A stretch of 64,000 bases of DNA from Nocardioides guangzhouensis (GCF_004519545.1 NZ_SDKM01000006.1:1-64000), one strand, 5' to 3'; numbered from the stretch's first letter, positions 19,593 through 28,573 are shown. Notes: generated by a model from the letters alone, not told the origin. Numbers and translations are program-made.

Positions 19593-21050
19593 ATGAGCGA
19601 GCGCCTGCCCGACCCCGCCCTCGTCGTGCTGGTCGGCGCGTCGGGCTCGGGCAAGTCGACGTGGGCCCGGGACCGCTACCGCGCCGAGGAGGTGGTGTCC
19701 TCCGACGCCCTGCGCGGCGTGGTCGGCAGCGGCCCGCACGACCTCGACGCCTCCGCCGACGCGTTCGCCCTCCTCGAGACGATCGTCGCCGCCCGGCTCG
19801 GGCGCGGGCTGACCACGGTCGTGGACACGCTCGGGCTCGAACCCGAACGGCGCCGGGCCTGGCTGGCGGCCGGCCGGGCGGCCGGGCTGCCGGCCGTGGC
19901 GGTGCTGCTCGCGACGCCGGACGGCGAGTGCCGCCGGCGCAACGCCGCACGTGACCGACCCGTGCCGGCTCCCGTGCTGGCCGCGCAGCTCACGCGGGTG
20001 CGCGCGGTCGCGGACGAGCTGGTGGACGAGGGCTGGGACGTCGTGCGCGAGGTGACGGGCCCCGAACCCCCGGCCCCGACGACACCTGCGGCCGCGCCGG
20101 CCACCGCCCCCGACCGCCGTACGTCGGCGGGGCTGGAGGTGGTCCTCCAGGTCTCGCGGTTCCCGTGGGGCGAGGACCCGTCCGCCTGGCTGCGCGCGGT
20201 GGCGCTCGCCGCGGACCGGGCCGGGTTCGCCGGGCTGGCGCTGATGGACCACCTCGTGCAGATCCCGCAGGTCGGCCGGGCCTGGGACCCGATCCCCGAG
20301 CCGTGGGTGACGCTCGGCCACCTCGCGGCACTCGACACCTCGCTCACGCTGGGCACCCTGGTCACGCCGGCCAGCTTCCGGCCGGCCGGGATCGTCGCCA
20401 AGCACGCCGCGACCCTCGACGTGCTCTCCGGCGGCCGCGCGTTCGTCGGCGTCGGCGCCGGCTGGTGGGAGCGCGAGCACCTCGGCTTCGGTCTCCCGTT
20501 CCCCTCCGACCGCGAGCGGCTCGACCTGCTCGAGAGCGGGATCGAGACGATGCGCGCACTGTGGGGTCCCGGCACCAGGGCGTACGACGGTCGCCGGGTG
20601 TCCCTGCCCGAGACCACCGCCTACCCGCGGCCGGTCGGGCCGCTGCCGGTGATCGTCGGCGGCGGGGGCGAGCGCCGGACGCTGCGGATCGCGGCCCGGC
20701 TCGGCGACGCGGTCAACGTGCGCTTCGACCCGGCGACGTTCGACCACAAGGTCGCCGTGCTGCGAGGGCACTGCCGTGAGGTCGGGCGTGACCCCTCCGA
20801 CGTGGCGCTGACCGTGCTCGACCTGCCGGTGGTCGGCCGTGACCGGGACGACGTCTGGGCCCGGGTCGAGAGGCTGCGGGGACGGACCGCCGCGGCGGCG
20901 TACGCCCGGCGTACCCATGCCGGCACCGTCGCCGACCACCGGGAGCGGTACGCCGACCTGGCCGCCCGCGGCGTGTCCACCGTGTTCGTCTCGCTGCACG
21001 ACCTGGCCGGTCCCGACGACGTCGAGGCGCTGGCCGGCCTCACCCGCTGA
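19593..21050 (+). CDS. P-loop kinase fused to F420-type LLM oxidoreductase
   Basis: A 485-residue two-part protein. Residues 1-150 form a zeta-toxin/polynucleotide-kinase-like P-loop domain: Walker A GASGSGKST (15-23), SSDALRG near 35 and a later RNAARDRPVP arginine lid. A Pro/Ala/Thr linker (about 150-180) leads to a luciferase-like monooxygenase domain (VLQVSRFPWG, LALMDHLVQIPQVG, GRAFVGVGAGWWEREH, GPLPVIVGGGG), which resembles the Rv1855c-type F420-dependent oxidoreductases. The domains are in one uninterrupted frame from ATG 19593 (Shine-Dalgarno GAGGAG). The pairing suggests that a phosphorylated substrate is reduced or oxidised, but neither substrate is known. Confidence 0.88.
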   Translation: MSERLPDPALVVLVGASGSGKSTWARDRYRAEEVVSSDALRGVVGSGPHDLDASADAFALLETIVAARLGRGLTTVVDTLGLEPERRRAWLAAGRAAGLPAVAVLLATPDGECRRRNAARDRPVPAPVLAAQLTRVRAVADELVDEGWDVVREVTGPEPPAPTTPAAAPATAPDRRTSAGLEVVLQVSRFPWGEDPSAWLRAVALAADRAGFAGLALMDHLVQIPQVGRAWDPIPEPWVTLGHLAALDTSLTLGTLVTPASFRPAGIVAKHAATLDVLSGGRAFVGVGAGWWEREHLGFGLPFPSDRERLDLLESGIETMRALWGPGTRAYDGRRVSLPETTAYPRPVGPLPVIVGGGGERRTLRIAARLGDAVNVRFDPATFDHKVAVLRGHCREVGRDPSDVALTVLDLPVVGRDRDDVWARVERLRGRTAAAAYARRTHAGTVADHRERYADLAARGVSTVFVSLHDLAGPDDVEALAGLTR

Positions 21051-21089
21051 CGCTCGCCCCGCCTCGGTCCCGGGTGTTCAATCGAGGGC

Positions 21090-21953
21090 ATGGCCCTGCG
21101 GATGAAGTGGCACCTCGGCAAGGCGACCCCGGAGCTCGGGTGGGAGCCGGTCCCGGCACGCCTGCGGGCGTACGTCGACGACTCCCCCGCGCTGGACACC
21201 CGTGCGGGCGTGCTGGTGTGGGAGCCGCGGCGGATCGTCCCCGTCTATGCGGTCCCGGAGGACGACCTGCTGCTGGCCGTCGAGCCCACCGACCCGCAGC
21301 CGGAGCCGCCGGACCTCGCCGCGTTCCCGCCGATGCTCGGGCCGGACAGCTTCGAGCCGCACACCACCCCGGGCACGGTCGTCGACCTGGCCGCCGGCGA
21401 CCGGCGGCTGGAGCGGGCCGGGTTCCGGCCCGACGACCCGGACCTGGCCGGGCTGGTGGTGGTCGACTTCGCTGCCTTCGACCGTTGGCAGGCCGAGGAC
21501 GAGGAGCTGGTCGGGCACCCGCACGACCCGTTCAAGCGGATCGACGTGCTGGCCTGCCACCGGCCGGTCGAGGTCTCGCTGGACGGCACCGTGCTCGGCT
21601 CCTCCACGAACGCACTGCTGCTGCTCGAGACCCACCTGCCGGTGCGCTACTACCTCCCGCACGACGACGTCGCGCTCGACCTGCTGGTGCCGACCGAGAC
21701 CCGTACCACCTGCGCGTACAAGGGCCACGCGTCGTACTTCTCCACCGCGGACGGGCAGCCCGAGGGCCGCGACATCGGGTGGACCTACCGGGAGCCGCTG
21801 CACGACGCGCTGCGTGTGCAGGCCCACGTCGCGTTCTGGAACGAGCGCGTCGACATCCGGGTCGACGGCGAGCTGCAGCGCCGCCCGGTCACGCCGTGGT
21901 CGACGCCCGCGGAGCAGGCGTCCGCCGACGCCGAGCGGCTGGAGTTCGGCTGA
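21090..21953 (+). CDS. DUF427 domain protein (tandem)
   Basis: A 287-residue protein with two copies of the DUF427 beta-barrel. The second copy is typical: VEVSLDGTVLGSSTNALLLLE, PVRYYLPHDDV, then TCAYKGHASYFST and YREPLHDA; the first copy (about 35-125) is more divergent. Function is unknown. ATG 21090 is seven bases after TTCAAT, again a leaderless-like start. It converges on the acyl-CoA dehydrogenase at 21993 with 39 bases between and no hairpin. Confidence 0.85.
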   Translation: MALRMKWHLGKATPELGWEPVPARLRAYVDDSPALDTRAGVLVWEPRRIVPVYAVPEDDLLLAVEPTDPQPEPPDLAAFPPMLGPDSFEPHTTPGTVVDLAAGDRRLERAGFRPDDPDLAGLVVVDFAAFDRWQAEDEELVGHPHDPFKRIDVLACHRPVEVSLDGTVLGSSTNALLLLETHLPVRYYLPHDDVALDLLVPTETRTTCAYKGHASYFSTADGQPEGRDIGWTYREPLHDALRVQAHVAFWNERVDIRVDGELQRRPVTPWSTPAEQASADAERLEFG

Positions 21954-21992
21954 CGGAAACATCCGCCCGCACCCCGACGAAGCGGTGAGGGT

Positions 21993-23210
21993 CTACTTCA
22001 GCTCGGAGCTGGACAGGCCGAGGATCCGGCGGGCCACGATCAGCTGCTGGATCTGCTGGGTGCCCTCGAAGATGTCGAGGATCTTGGAGTCGCGGGCCCA
22101 CTTCTCCAGCAGCTCGCCCTCGCCGTACCCGACGGACCCGGCGAGCTCGACGCAGCCCAGCGTGATGTCCGAGCCGACCCGGCCGGCCTTCGCCTTGGCC
22201 ATCGAGGCCTCCAGCGAGTTCGGCTTGCGGTTGTCGGCCATCCAGGCGGCCTGCATCATCAGCAGCTTCGCGCCCTCCCAGTCGGCCTCCATCTGGAGGA
22301 ACCGGGCAGCCGCGGCGGACTGGGTCTGGGCCGGGCGGTCGTAGTCGACGACCACGCCGGCCTGCTCCAGCAGCTCGCGGGTGAGGTCGAGCGAGGCCCG
22401 GGCGCAACCGACCGCCATCCCGGCCACCAGCGGCCGGGTGTTGTCGAAGGTCGCCATCGCGCCGGCGAAGCCCTGCTTGGTGTCGATCTCCGGGGTGCCG
22501 AGCAGGTTGGCGGCCGGCACCCGGCAGTCGGTGAACGTGATCGCGGCGGTGTCGGAGGCGCGGATGCCCAGCTTCTGCTCGAGCCGCTCCACCCTCATGC
22601 CGGGCGTGCCCTTGGGCACCACGAACGACTTGATCGCGGCCCGGCCCAGCGACCGGTCGAGGGTCGCCCACACCACGACCGCGTCGGCGCGCTCGCCGGA
22701 GGTGACGTAGATCTTCTCGCCGTTGATGACGTACTCGTCGCCGTCCTGCACCGCCGTGGTGCGGATGCTCGCGGAGTCCGAGCCGGTGCCCGGCTCGGTG
22801 ATCGCCATCGCCGCCCACATCCCGGCGAACCGCTGCGCCTGCTCGTCGTCCGCGACCGAGGCGATCGCGGAGTTGCCGAGGCCCTGACGGGGCAGGCTGA
22901 GCAGCAGCCCGGTGTCGCCCCAGCACATCTCGGCGATCGAGAGCACGCTGGCCAGGTTGGCGCCGTTCTTCACCCGGCCGTCGTCGTCCTTGCGCTCCTC
23001 GCCGCGACGTACGCCGGACGCGCCGGCTCCGCTGTTCTGGCCGGAGTCGCTCAGCCCGTCGATCATCGCGGCGAGCATGTCGAGCTCCTTGGGGTACTCG
23101 TGCTCGGCGCGGTCGTACTTGCGGCTGATCGGGCGCAGCATGTTCATCGCGACCTGGTGCGCGTTGTCGATCAGGCCGCGGTGCTTCTTCGGGGTCTCGA
23201 GGTTGATCAC
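21993..23210 (-). CDS. Acyl-CoA dehydrogenase (second of a pair)
   Basis: FAD-dependent alpha,beta-dehydrogenation of an acyl-CoA. The 405-residue protein has the usual flavin/substrate segments (MAITEPGTGSDSASIRTTA, YVINGEKIYVTSGERAD) and ends with the canonical ILDIFEGTQQIQQLIVARRI. A polar insertion near residues 55-80 (GQNSGAGASGVRRGEERKDD) is probably a surface loop. The GTG start 23210 is 49 bases downstream of the partner dehydrogenase, so both are likely one operon and may form a heteromeric enzyme, as in several actinobacterial steroid or fatty-acid pathways. Substrate is not evident. Confidence 0.92.
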   Translation of the reverse strand: MINLETPKKHRGLIDNAHQVAMNMLRPISRKYDRAEHEYPKELDMLAAMIDGLSDSGQNSGAGASGVRRGEERKDDDGRVKNGANLASVLSIAEMCWGDTGLLLSLPRQGLGNSAIASVADDEQAQRFAGMWAAMAITEPGTGSDSASIRTTAVQDGDEYVINGEKIYVTSGERADAVVVWATLDRSLGRAAIKSFVVPKGTPGMRVERLEQKLGIRASDTAAITFTDCRVPAANLLGTPEIDTKQGFAGAMATFDNTRPLVAGMAVGCARASLDLTRELLEQAGVVVDYDRPAQTQSAAAARFLQMEADWEGAKLLMMQAAWMADNRKPNSLEASMAKAKAGRVGSDITLGCVELAGSVGYGEGELLEKWARDSKILDIFEGTQQIQQLIVARRILGLSSSELK

Positions 23211-23259
23211 GCGGGGTCCCCTCCTGTCCGCGAGCGGAGCGAGTGGGCGGGTGGGGTGC

Positions 23260-24627
23260 TCATACCAGGACGCCTCCTTCCATCACGCCGATCGCCCGGA
23301 GGTCGCGGTACCACCGCTCCACCGGGTGCTCCTTCACGAACCCGTGGCCGCCGAGCAGCTGCACGCCGTCGAGGCCGATCTGCATGCCCTTGTCCGCACA
23401 CAGCTTGCGGGCCAGGGCGACCTCGCGGGCGAACTCCTTGCCCTGCGCGGCGCGGGCCGCGGCCTTCCAGGTGACCAGCCGCATCGCCTGCAGCTCGATC
23501 GCGATGTTCGCGACCATGAACGCCACCGACTGGCGGTGGCTGATCGGCTCGCCGAAGGCCTCCCGCTCGTTGACGTACGTCGTGACGTAGTCCAGGACCG
23601 CCTGTCCGGTGCCCACCGCGAGGGCGCACCAGGCCAGGCGCGAGAGCCGCACGCACTCGACGTACGTCGACCCGTCGGTGTCGCCCAGCACCGCGCCGTC
23701 GGCGACCCGCACCCCGTCGAGGGTGAGCCTCGTGAGCCCGGCGGCGCGGACGCCCATCGCGGGGTCGGCCTCGACCGTGAGGCCCTGCGCGCCGGACTCG
23801 ACGAGGAACAGCACCGGCGTGCCGTCGAGGCGGGCGCCGATGACGAACAGCTCGGCGTCGGAGCCGCGCGGGACCAGGGTCTTGGTGCCGTCCAGGACGT
23901 AGCCGTCGTCGGTGCGGGTGGCGGTGGTGGCCGGCTCCAGCACGTCGTAGAGGACGCCGGGCTCGGTGAGCGCCAGGGCCGCGGCGGGGACGTCGTCGCC
24001 GGTGAATTCGGGGAGGTAGGTCGCCTGCTGCTCGTCGGTGCCCCAGAGGCTGATCGCGGTGGCGACCGCGCCGGGTGCGAGGGTGGCCACGGCCAGGCCC
24101 ATGTCGCCCGTGGCGAGCGCCTCGGCGACCAGGGTGCCGGCGACCGCCGAGCGCTCCTCGGAGATGCCGCCGAGCTTCTCGGGCACGCCCAGGATCGGCA
24201 GCCCGATGTCGAGGCTGGCCTTCAGCAGGTCCTCCGGGGCGGCGCAGGTCTCGTCGGCCTCGGCAGCGGCCGGGCGGAGCACCTCGTCGGCGAGCTCGGT
24301 GACCACGTCCACGAGCATCTGCTCGTCCTCGGTCGGGGTGAGGTCGAAGACGCCCGGGCGGTCGACGACCGGCGCGCGCACGCCGGGCTCGCCCCGCTTG
24401 CCGCGCCGCTGGAACGCGCGGCTTGCGGCCCCGGCGGCGCGGAAGCCGCCGCGGGTCAGGGTGAAGACCGTCTGCTCGGTGGGCCGGCGGAGGCCGAACC
24501 GGTCCAGCAGGTCGAGCTGGGCGACCTTGTTGAGCGCGGCCACCGCGATCCCGATCGGGTCGCGGGTCTCGCCGCTGGCCAGTCCGTGCTTGCCGCCGGC
24601 GTTCCGGGTGGCTCTGAGGAGGGACAT
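23260..24627 (-). CDS. Acyl-CoA dehydrogenase (first of a pair)
   Basis: A 455-residue acyl-CoA dehydrogenase-family protein with an extra N-terminal stretch of about 90 residues before the helical domain (LTPTEDEQMLVDVVTELADEV). The FAD region is variant: ALTEPGVLYDVLEPATTAT instead of the usual TEPxAGSD, and the C-terminus reads RAIGVMEGGVLV rather than IYEGTxxIQ. Either its substrate differs or it is the non-catalytic partner of the downstream enzyme. ATG 24627 lies six bases after TACATT with no Shine-Dalgarno sequence. A palindromic operator overlaps that hexamer. Confidence 0.9.
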   Translation of the reverse strand: MSLLRATRNAGGKHGLASGETRDPIGIAVAALNKVAQLDLLDRFGLRRPTEQTVFTLTRGGFRAAGAASRAFQRRGKRGEPGVRAPVVDRPGVFDLTPTEDEQMLVDVVTELADEVLRPAAAEADETCAAPEDLLKASLDIGLPILGVPEKLGGISEERSAVAGTLVAEALATGDMGLAVATLAPGAVATAISLWGTDEQQATYLPEFTGDDVPAAALALTEPGVLYDVLEPATTATRTDDGYVLDGTKTLVPRGSDAELFVIGARLDGTPVLFLVESGAQGLTVEADPAMGVRAAGLTRLTLDGVRVADGAVLGDTDGSTYVECVRLSRLAWCALAVGTGQAVLDYVTTYVNEREAFGEPISHRQSVAFMVANIAIELQAMRLVTWKAAARAAQGKEFAREVALARKLCADKGMQIGLDGVQLLGGHGFVKEHPVERWYRDLRAIGVMEGGVLV

Positions 24628-24633
24628 GGCTCG

Positions 24634-24652
24634 AATGTAACTCTCTGTTACA
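24634..24652 (-). promoter_or_regulatory. Operator overlapping the -10 element of the acyl-CoA dehydrogenase operon
   Basis: TGTAAC-TCTCT-GTTACA (24636-24652) is a perfect 17-bp palindrome. On the minus strand its outer half overlaps the TACATT hexamer (24639-24634) placed six bases before ATG 24627. A repressor, probably TetR-type, bound there would block RNA polymerase. The regulator gene is not in the window. Confidence 0.7.
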
Positions 24653-24745
24653 CACAGCGCTACACCCGGTCGGTGTGTCGCGGGCCACGGACGCGCTCAC
24701 CCCTCGACGAGCGAGGTCGAGAGGGCCGGCACGCACCACCGTCCG

Positions 24746-24751
24746 TAGACT
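24746..24751 (+). promoter_or_regulatory. -10 hexamer of a leaderless def transcript
   Basis: TAGACT is followed by seven bases and ATG 24759; no Shine-Dalgarno sequence is present. Confidence 0.5.
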
Positions 24752-24758
24752 CCGCCGC

Positions 24759-25355
24759 ATGCCGAAGCCGCCCTCCCCGCCCGACCACGCGCCGTACGGC
24801 CAGCTGCCCGAGGGCGGCACCGTCCGTCCGATCACGCGCTGGGGCACGCCGGTGATGCACGTCCCGCAGGCGAAGGTCGCGGCGTACGACGAGGAGCTGG
24901 CGACGCTGGTCGCCGACATGGTGGCGACCATGTACGCCGCCGACGGGGTCGGCCTGGCCGCCTGCCAGATCGGCGTCGACCGCGCCGTGTTCGTGTTCGA
25001 CTGCCCCGACGAGGACGGTGAGCGCTGGGTGGGCGTGGTGTGCAACCCGGTGCTCACGCTGCCCGAGGGCCGCGACCGGCGCCTGGACGCCGACGACGAG
25101 GGCTGCCTGTCCTTCCCCGGCGCCTACACCGAGTGCGCCCGCCCCGACCGGGCGAAGGTCGAGGGCTTCGGCGTCGACGGCGAGCCCGTGGTCTTCGAGG
25201 GCACCGGCCTGCTCTCCCGCTGCCTGCAGCACGAGACCGACCACACCTACGGCACCGTGTTCGGCGACCGGCTCAGCGCCAAGGCCCGCAAGAAGCTCGG
25301 CAAGCAGCAGGAGAAGGCCGCCGAGGAGTTCCCCGACGGCTGGCCCGCGGAGTAG
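24759..25355 (+). CDS. def: Peptide deformylase
   Basis: Removes the N-formyl group from nascent proteins. All three metalloenzyme motifs are intact: GVGLAACQIG (motif I), EGCLSFPG with the metal-binding Cys (motif II) and QHETDHTYG with the HExxDH-type metal ligands and catalytic Glu (motif III). The 198-residue length is normal. A Lys/Gln-rich tail (KARKKLGKQQEK) is common in actinobacterial enzymes. No fmt gene is adjacent. It ends just before a dispersed palindromic repeat that separates it from trmH. Confidence 0.95.
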   Translation: MPKPPSPPDHAPYGQLPEGGTVRPITRWGTPVMHVPQAKVAAYDEELATLVADMVATMYAADGVGLAACQIGVDRAVFVFDCPDEDGERWVGVVCNPVLTLPEGRDRRLDADDEGCLSFPGAYTECARPDRAKVEGFGVDGEPVVFEGTGLLSRCLQHETDHTYGTVFGDRLSAKARKKLGKQQEKAAEEFPDGWPAE

Positions 25356-25364
25356 CGCTCCGCT

Positions 25365-25458
25365 GGTTTCGAGACACTCGGACGACGCTCCCCCGACGCC
25401 TGCCCGACGGACGTCCTCCGCTGGTTGAGGAGCGAGCGCCAGCGAGCGTCTCGAAACC
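25365..25458. repeat. Dispersed palindromic repeat between def and trmH
   Basis: GGTTTCGAGAC (25365-25375) is repeated inverted as GTCTCGAAACC (25448-25458). The right part reads GCTGGTTGAGGAGCGAGC, then GCCAGCGAGC and GTCTCGAAACCACC. The same ends (GCTGGTTGAGGAG, GTCTCGAAACC) occur at 44441-44478, so this is a REP-like element with at least two copies. Here it lies between convergent 3' ends. Confidence 0.7.
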
Positions 25459-25486
25459 ACCGGAGTCCCGCCATGCACCCGGTTGG

Positions 25487-26290
25487 TCAGCGGTGGGAGG
25501 TGACGTAGCAGGCGACCGCGGTGGCGGCGGCGACGTTGAGGGAGTCGATGCCGGGAGCCATCGGGATGATCGCGCGCTTGTCCGCCATGGCTTCCCAGCG
25601 AGCGGACAGGCCGTGCCCCTCGGAGCCGAGCACGAGCGCGACCTTGTCGACCCCGCGCACCGCCTCGGCGACGTCGACCGCGTCCTCGGCGAGGGTGAGC
25701 GCGATGGTGGTGAACCCCAGCTGGGACAGGGACGGCAGGGCCTCGAACCAGTCGTCGAGCCGGGTCCAGGGCATCGAGAACACCGCCCCCATGCCGACCT
25801 TGATCGAGCGGCGGTACAGCGGGTCGGCGCAGCGCGGCGCCAGCAGCACCGCGTCGAAGCCGAGAGCCGCGCCGCTGCGGAAGATCGCGCCCACGTTGGT
25901 GTGGTCGACGATGTCCTCCAGCACCAGGATCGAGCGGGCGTCCTCGAGCACCGACCACAGCGTCGGCAGCGGCTGCCGCTCCAGCGAGGCGAGCGCACCG
26001 CGGTGCACGTGGAAGCCGGTCACCTCCTCGGCGAGGTCCTCCGGGACCACGAAGCACGGTGCGTCGGTCGACTCCAGCACGTCGGCGAGCCCGTCCAGCC
26101 AGCGCTCGGCCATGAGGAACGACCGGGGCCGGTAGCCGGCCTCGACCGCGCGACGTACCACCTTCTCCCCCTCGGCCAGGAACAGCCCGTGCTCGGCCTC
26201 CAGGTTCTTGCGGAGCTCGACGTCGCGCAGGTCGCGGTAGTCCGCCAGCCGGGGGTCGCCCGCGTCCTCGACCGGAACCAGCTCAGCCAT
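25487..26290 (-). CDS. TrmH/SpoU-family RNA 2'-O-methyltransferase
   Basis: A SAM-dependent RNA ribose methyltransferase of the SPOUT class, 267 residues. The three family motifs are present: HTNVGAIFRSGAALG (catalytic Asn/Arg), LVLGSEGHGLS (SAM-binding knot) and IPMAPGIDSLNVAAATAVACY. The N-terminal domain (about 1-110) is a substrate-binding module. Whether tRNA or rRNA is modified cannot be decided. The start overlaps the cysG-like 3' end by eight bases, making it the last gene of a cobT-cysG-trmH unit. Confidence 0.9.
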   Translation of the reverse strand: MAELVPVEDAGDPRLADYRDLRDVELRKNLEAEHGLFLAEGEKVVRRAVEAGYRPRSFLMAERWLDGLADVLESTDAPCFVVPEDLAEEVTGFHVHRGALASLERQPLPTLWSVLEDARSILVLEDIVDHTNVGAIFRSGAALGFDAVLLAPRCADPLYRRSIKVGMGAVFSMPWTRLDDWFEALPSLSQLGFTTIALTLAEDAVDVAEAVRGVDKVALVLGSEGHGLSARWEAMADKRAIIPMAPGIDSLNVAAATAVACYVTSHR

Positions 26291-27515
26291 ACCGCTCCGG
26301 GTTCGCGACCGCGACCACCTCGCCGACGACGATGATCGCCGGCGGCTTCACGGCGTACGTCGTGAGGTCGGCCTCCAGCGTCGCCAGCGTCGACAGCACC
26401 ACCCGCTCCTCCGGCATCGTGCCCTCGACCACCGTCGCCACCGGGGTCGACGAGGCCCGGCCGCCGGCGACCAGTGCCGCCGCGATCGCCGGCGCGTTCT
26501 GCACCGCCATCAGCAGCACCACGGTGCCGCGCAGCCGCGCGACCGCGTCCCACTCCACCAGCGACTCCGGGTGTCCGGGCGGCAGGTGGCCCGAGATCAC
26601 CGTGAACTCGTGCGCCACGCCCCGGTGCGTCACCGGGATGCCCACCCGAGCAGGGACGGAGATCGCCGACGACAGCCCCGGTACGACGGTCACGGGGACG
26701 CCCGCCTCCGCGCACGCGAGCAGCTCCTCGTAGCCGCGACCGAACACGAAGTTGTCGCCGCCCTTGAACCGCACCACCCGCTTGCCGGCCAGCGCCCGCT
26801 CGACGATGACCCGGTTGATCTCGTCCTGGGACGCCGAGCGCCCGCGCGGCAGCTTGGCCACGTCGACCAGCTCGACGTCGGGGCTCAGCTCGTCGAGCAG
26901 CTCGCGCGGGGCCAGCCGGTCCGCGACCACGACATCGGCGGAGGCCAGCGCGTTGCGGGCGGCGATGGTGACCAGCTCGGGGTCACCGGGCCCGCCGCCG
27001 ACGAGCACCACGCCCGGGGTGCGGTCGTGGACGGCGCTGATCACGCCCTCGCGCAGCGCGTGCAGGATCTCGTCACGGATCGCCGCGGACTTCCGGGGCT
27101 CGCGGTTGCCGAGCACCGCCACGGTCACGCCCTCGTGCCGCCCGACCGCGGGCGTCCAGGCGCTCGCCTGCCGGGCGTCGTCGGCGCGGACGCAGAAGAT
27201 CCGCCGCTTCTCGGCCGCGTCGGCGACGGACGCGTTGACGGCAGGGTCGTTGGTGGCGGCGATGGCGTACCACGTCTCGTCGAGGTCGCCCTGCTCGAAC
27301 TCCCGCAGGTGCACGGTGATCTCGTGACCCAGGCCCTCGATCGCCGGGGTGACCTCCGGCGCCACCACGACCACGTCCGCGCCGGCCGCAATCAGCACCG
27401 GTACCCGGCGCTGCGCGACGTGGCCGCCGCCGACCACGACCACCCGGCGGCCGGAGAGCCGCAGCCCCGAGGGGTACGGCGGGTGGTCGGCCCCGACGTC
27501 GACCGGGTCGGTCAT
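26283..27515 (-). CDS. cysG: Siroheme synthase-like fusion: precorrin-2 dehydrogenase + uroporphyrinogen-III methyltransferase
   Basis: A 410-residue bifunctional enzyme with the CysG domain order. The N-terminal half (about 18-150) is the NAD-binding precorrin-2 dehydrogenase/ferrochelatase (RRVVVVGGGHVAQRRV). The C-terminal half (about 165-405) is the SAM uroporphyrinogen-III C-methyltransferase with VVLVGGGPGDPELVT, ADVVVADRLAP, VRFKGGDNFVFGRGYEE and PGLSSAISVPARVGIPVTHR. It makes siroheme, cofactor of nitrite and sulfite reductases, and precorrin-2 for cobalamin. ATG 27515 overlaps the cobT stop by four bases (ATGA). Siroheme supply may serve nitrate assimilation as well as B12. Confidence 0.93.
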   Translation of the reverse strand: MTDPVDVGADHPPYPSGLRLSGRRVVVVGGGHVAQRRVPVLIAAGADVVVVAPEVTPAIEGLGHEITVHLREFEQGDLDETWYAIAATNDPAVNASVADAAEKRRIFCVRADDARQASAWTPAVGRHEGVTVAVLGNREPRKSAAIRDEILHALREGVISAVHDRTPGVVLVGGGPGDPELVTIAARNALASADVVVADRLAPRELLDELSPDVELVDVAKLPRGRSASQDEINRVIVERALAGKRVVRFKGGDNFVFGRGYEELLACAEAGVPVTVVPGLSSAISVPARVGIPVTHRGVAHEFTVISGHLPPGHPESLVEWDAVARLRGTVVLLMAVQNAPAIAAALVAGGRASSTPVATVVEGTMPEERVVLSTLATLEADLTTYAVKPPAIIVVGEVVAVANPERYG

Positions 27516-28573
27516 GTCGGGATCCCGGCGGAGTCGAAGGTGGCCATGTCGCGGAGCACGGCGGACGCGGACCGCACCAGGGGCAGCGCCAGCACGGCGC
27601 CGCTCCCCTCGCCCAGCCGCAGGTCGAGATCGACCAGCGGCCGCAGCCCGAGCGTGGCGAGCGCGGTGGCGTGGCCGGGCTCGACGCTGCGGTGACCGGC
27701 GAAGCAGTGGTCGACGGCGGCGGGCGCGAGCGCCTGCGCGACCAGCGCGGCCGCCCCGGCGATCACGCCGTCGAGGACGACCGGCACCCGGTGCGCGGCG
27801 GCGCCGAGGACCAGCCCGGCCAGCCCGGCATGCTCGAGGCCGCCCACCTCGGCCAGCACGTCGAGGGGGTCGGCCCCGGCCGGCACCCGGGCGACGGCGG
27901 CGGCCACGACGGCCGTCTTGTGGGCCAGCATGACGTCGTCGATGCCGGTGCCGCGGCCGGTGATCCCGGCGGCGGGCCGCCCGGTCAGGTGCGCGATCAG
28001 GCAGGCGGAGGCGGTGGTGTTGCCGATACCCATGTCGCCGGTGGCGAGGACGTCGTACCCCCGCCGCACCAGGTCGTCCGCGACCCGGATCCCGGTGCCG
28101 ACCGCGGCGGCCGCCTCGGCCCGGGTCATCGCGGGCCCCGCGGACAGGTCCGCGGTGCCGGGCCGGACCTTGCGGGCCCAGACGACCTCGTCCTCCTTCA
28201 CGTCCGAGGCGACCCCGATGTCGACGACCACCACGTCCGCGCCCGCCTCGCGGGCCAGGACGTTGACCGCGGCGCCGCCGGCCCGGAAGTTCTCGACCAT
28301 CGCGGTGGTCACCTCCTGAGGCCACGGCGTCACGCCGCTGGCGACCACCCCGTGGTCGGCGGCGAAGACCGCGACGACGGCCCGCTGCGGTCGCGGCGGC
28401 GGGCAGGCGCCGGCGATCCCGGCCAGCCGGACCGACACCTCCTCGAGGACGCCCAGCGAGCCCGGCGGCTTGGTCAGGGAGCCCTGGCGGGAGCGGGCGG
28501 CGTCCATGGCCTTGTCGTCGAGCGGCCGGACGGCGGAGACGGTCTGGTCGAGGAGCTGCTCGGGCGTGGTCAC
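27512..28573 (-). CDS. cobT: Nicotinate-nucleotide-dimethylbenzimidazole phosphoribosyltransferase
   Basis: Transfers phosphoribose to the lower-ligand base in cobalamin nucleotide-loop assembly. The 353-residue protein carries SLTKPPGSLGVLEE near residue 33, FAADHGV, GDMGIGNTTASACL near 200, and the C-terminal HRSVEPGHATAL followed by LRLGEGSGA with the catalytic Glu. The GTG start 28573 is six bases after CACAAT, a weak leaderless-type hexamer. First gene of the cobT-cysG-trmH unit. Confidence 0.94.
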   Translation of the reverse strand: MTTPEQLLDQTVSAVRPLDDKAMDAARSRQGSLTKPPGSLGVLEEVSVRLAGIAGACPPPRPQRAVVAVFAADHGVVASGVTPWPQEVTTAMVENFRAGGAAVNVLAREAGADVVVVDIGVASDVKEDEVVWARKVRPGTADLSAGPAMTRAEAAAAVGTGIRVADDLVRRGYDVLATGDMGIGNTTASACLIAHLTGRPAAGITGRGTGIDDVMLAHKTAVVAAAVARVPAGADPLDVLAEVGGLEHAGLAGLVLGAAAHRVPVVLDGVIAGAAALVAQALAPAAVDHCFAGHRSVEPGHATALATLGLRPLVDLDLRLGEGSGAVLALPLVRSASAVLRDMATFDSAGIPT

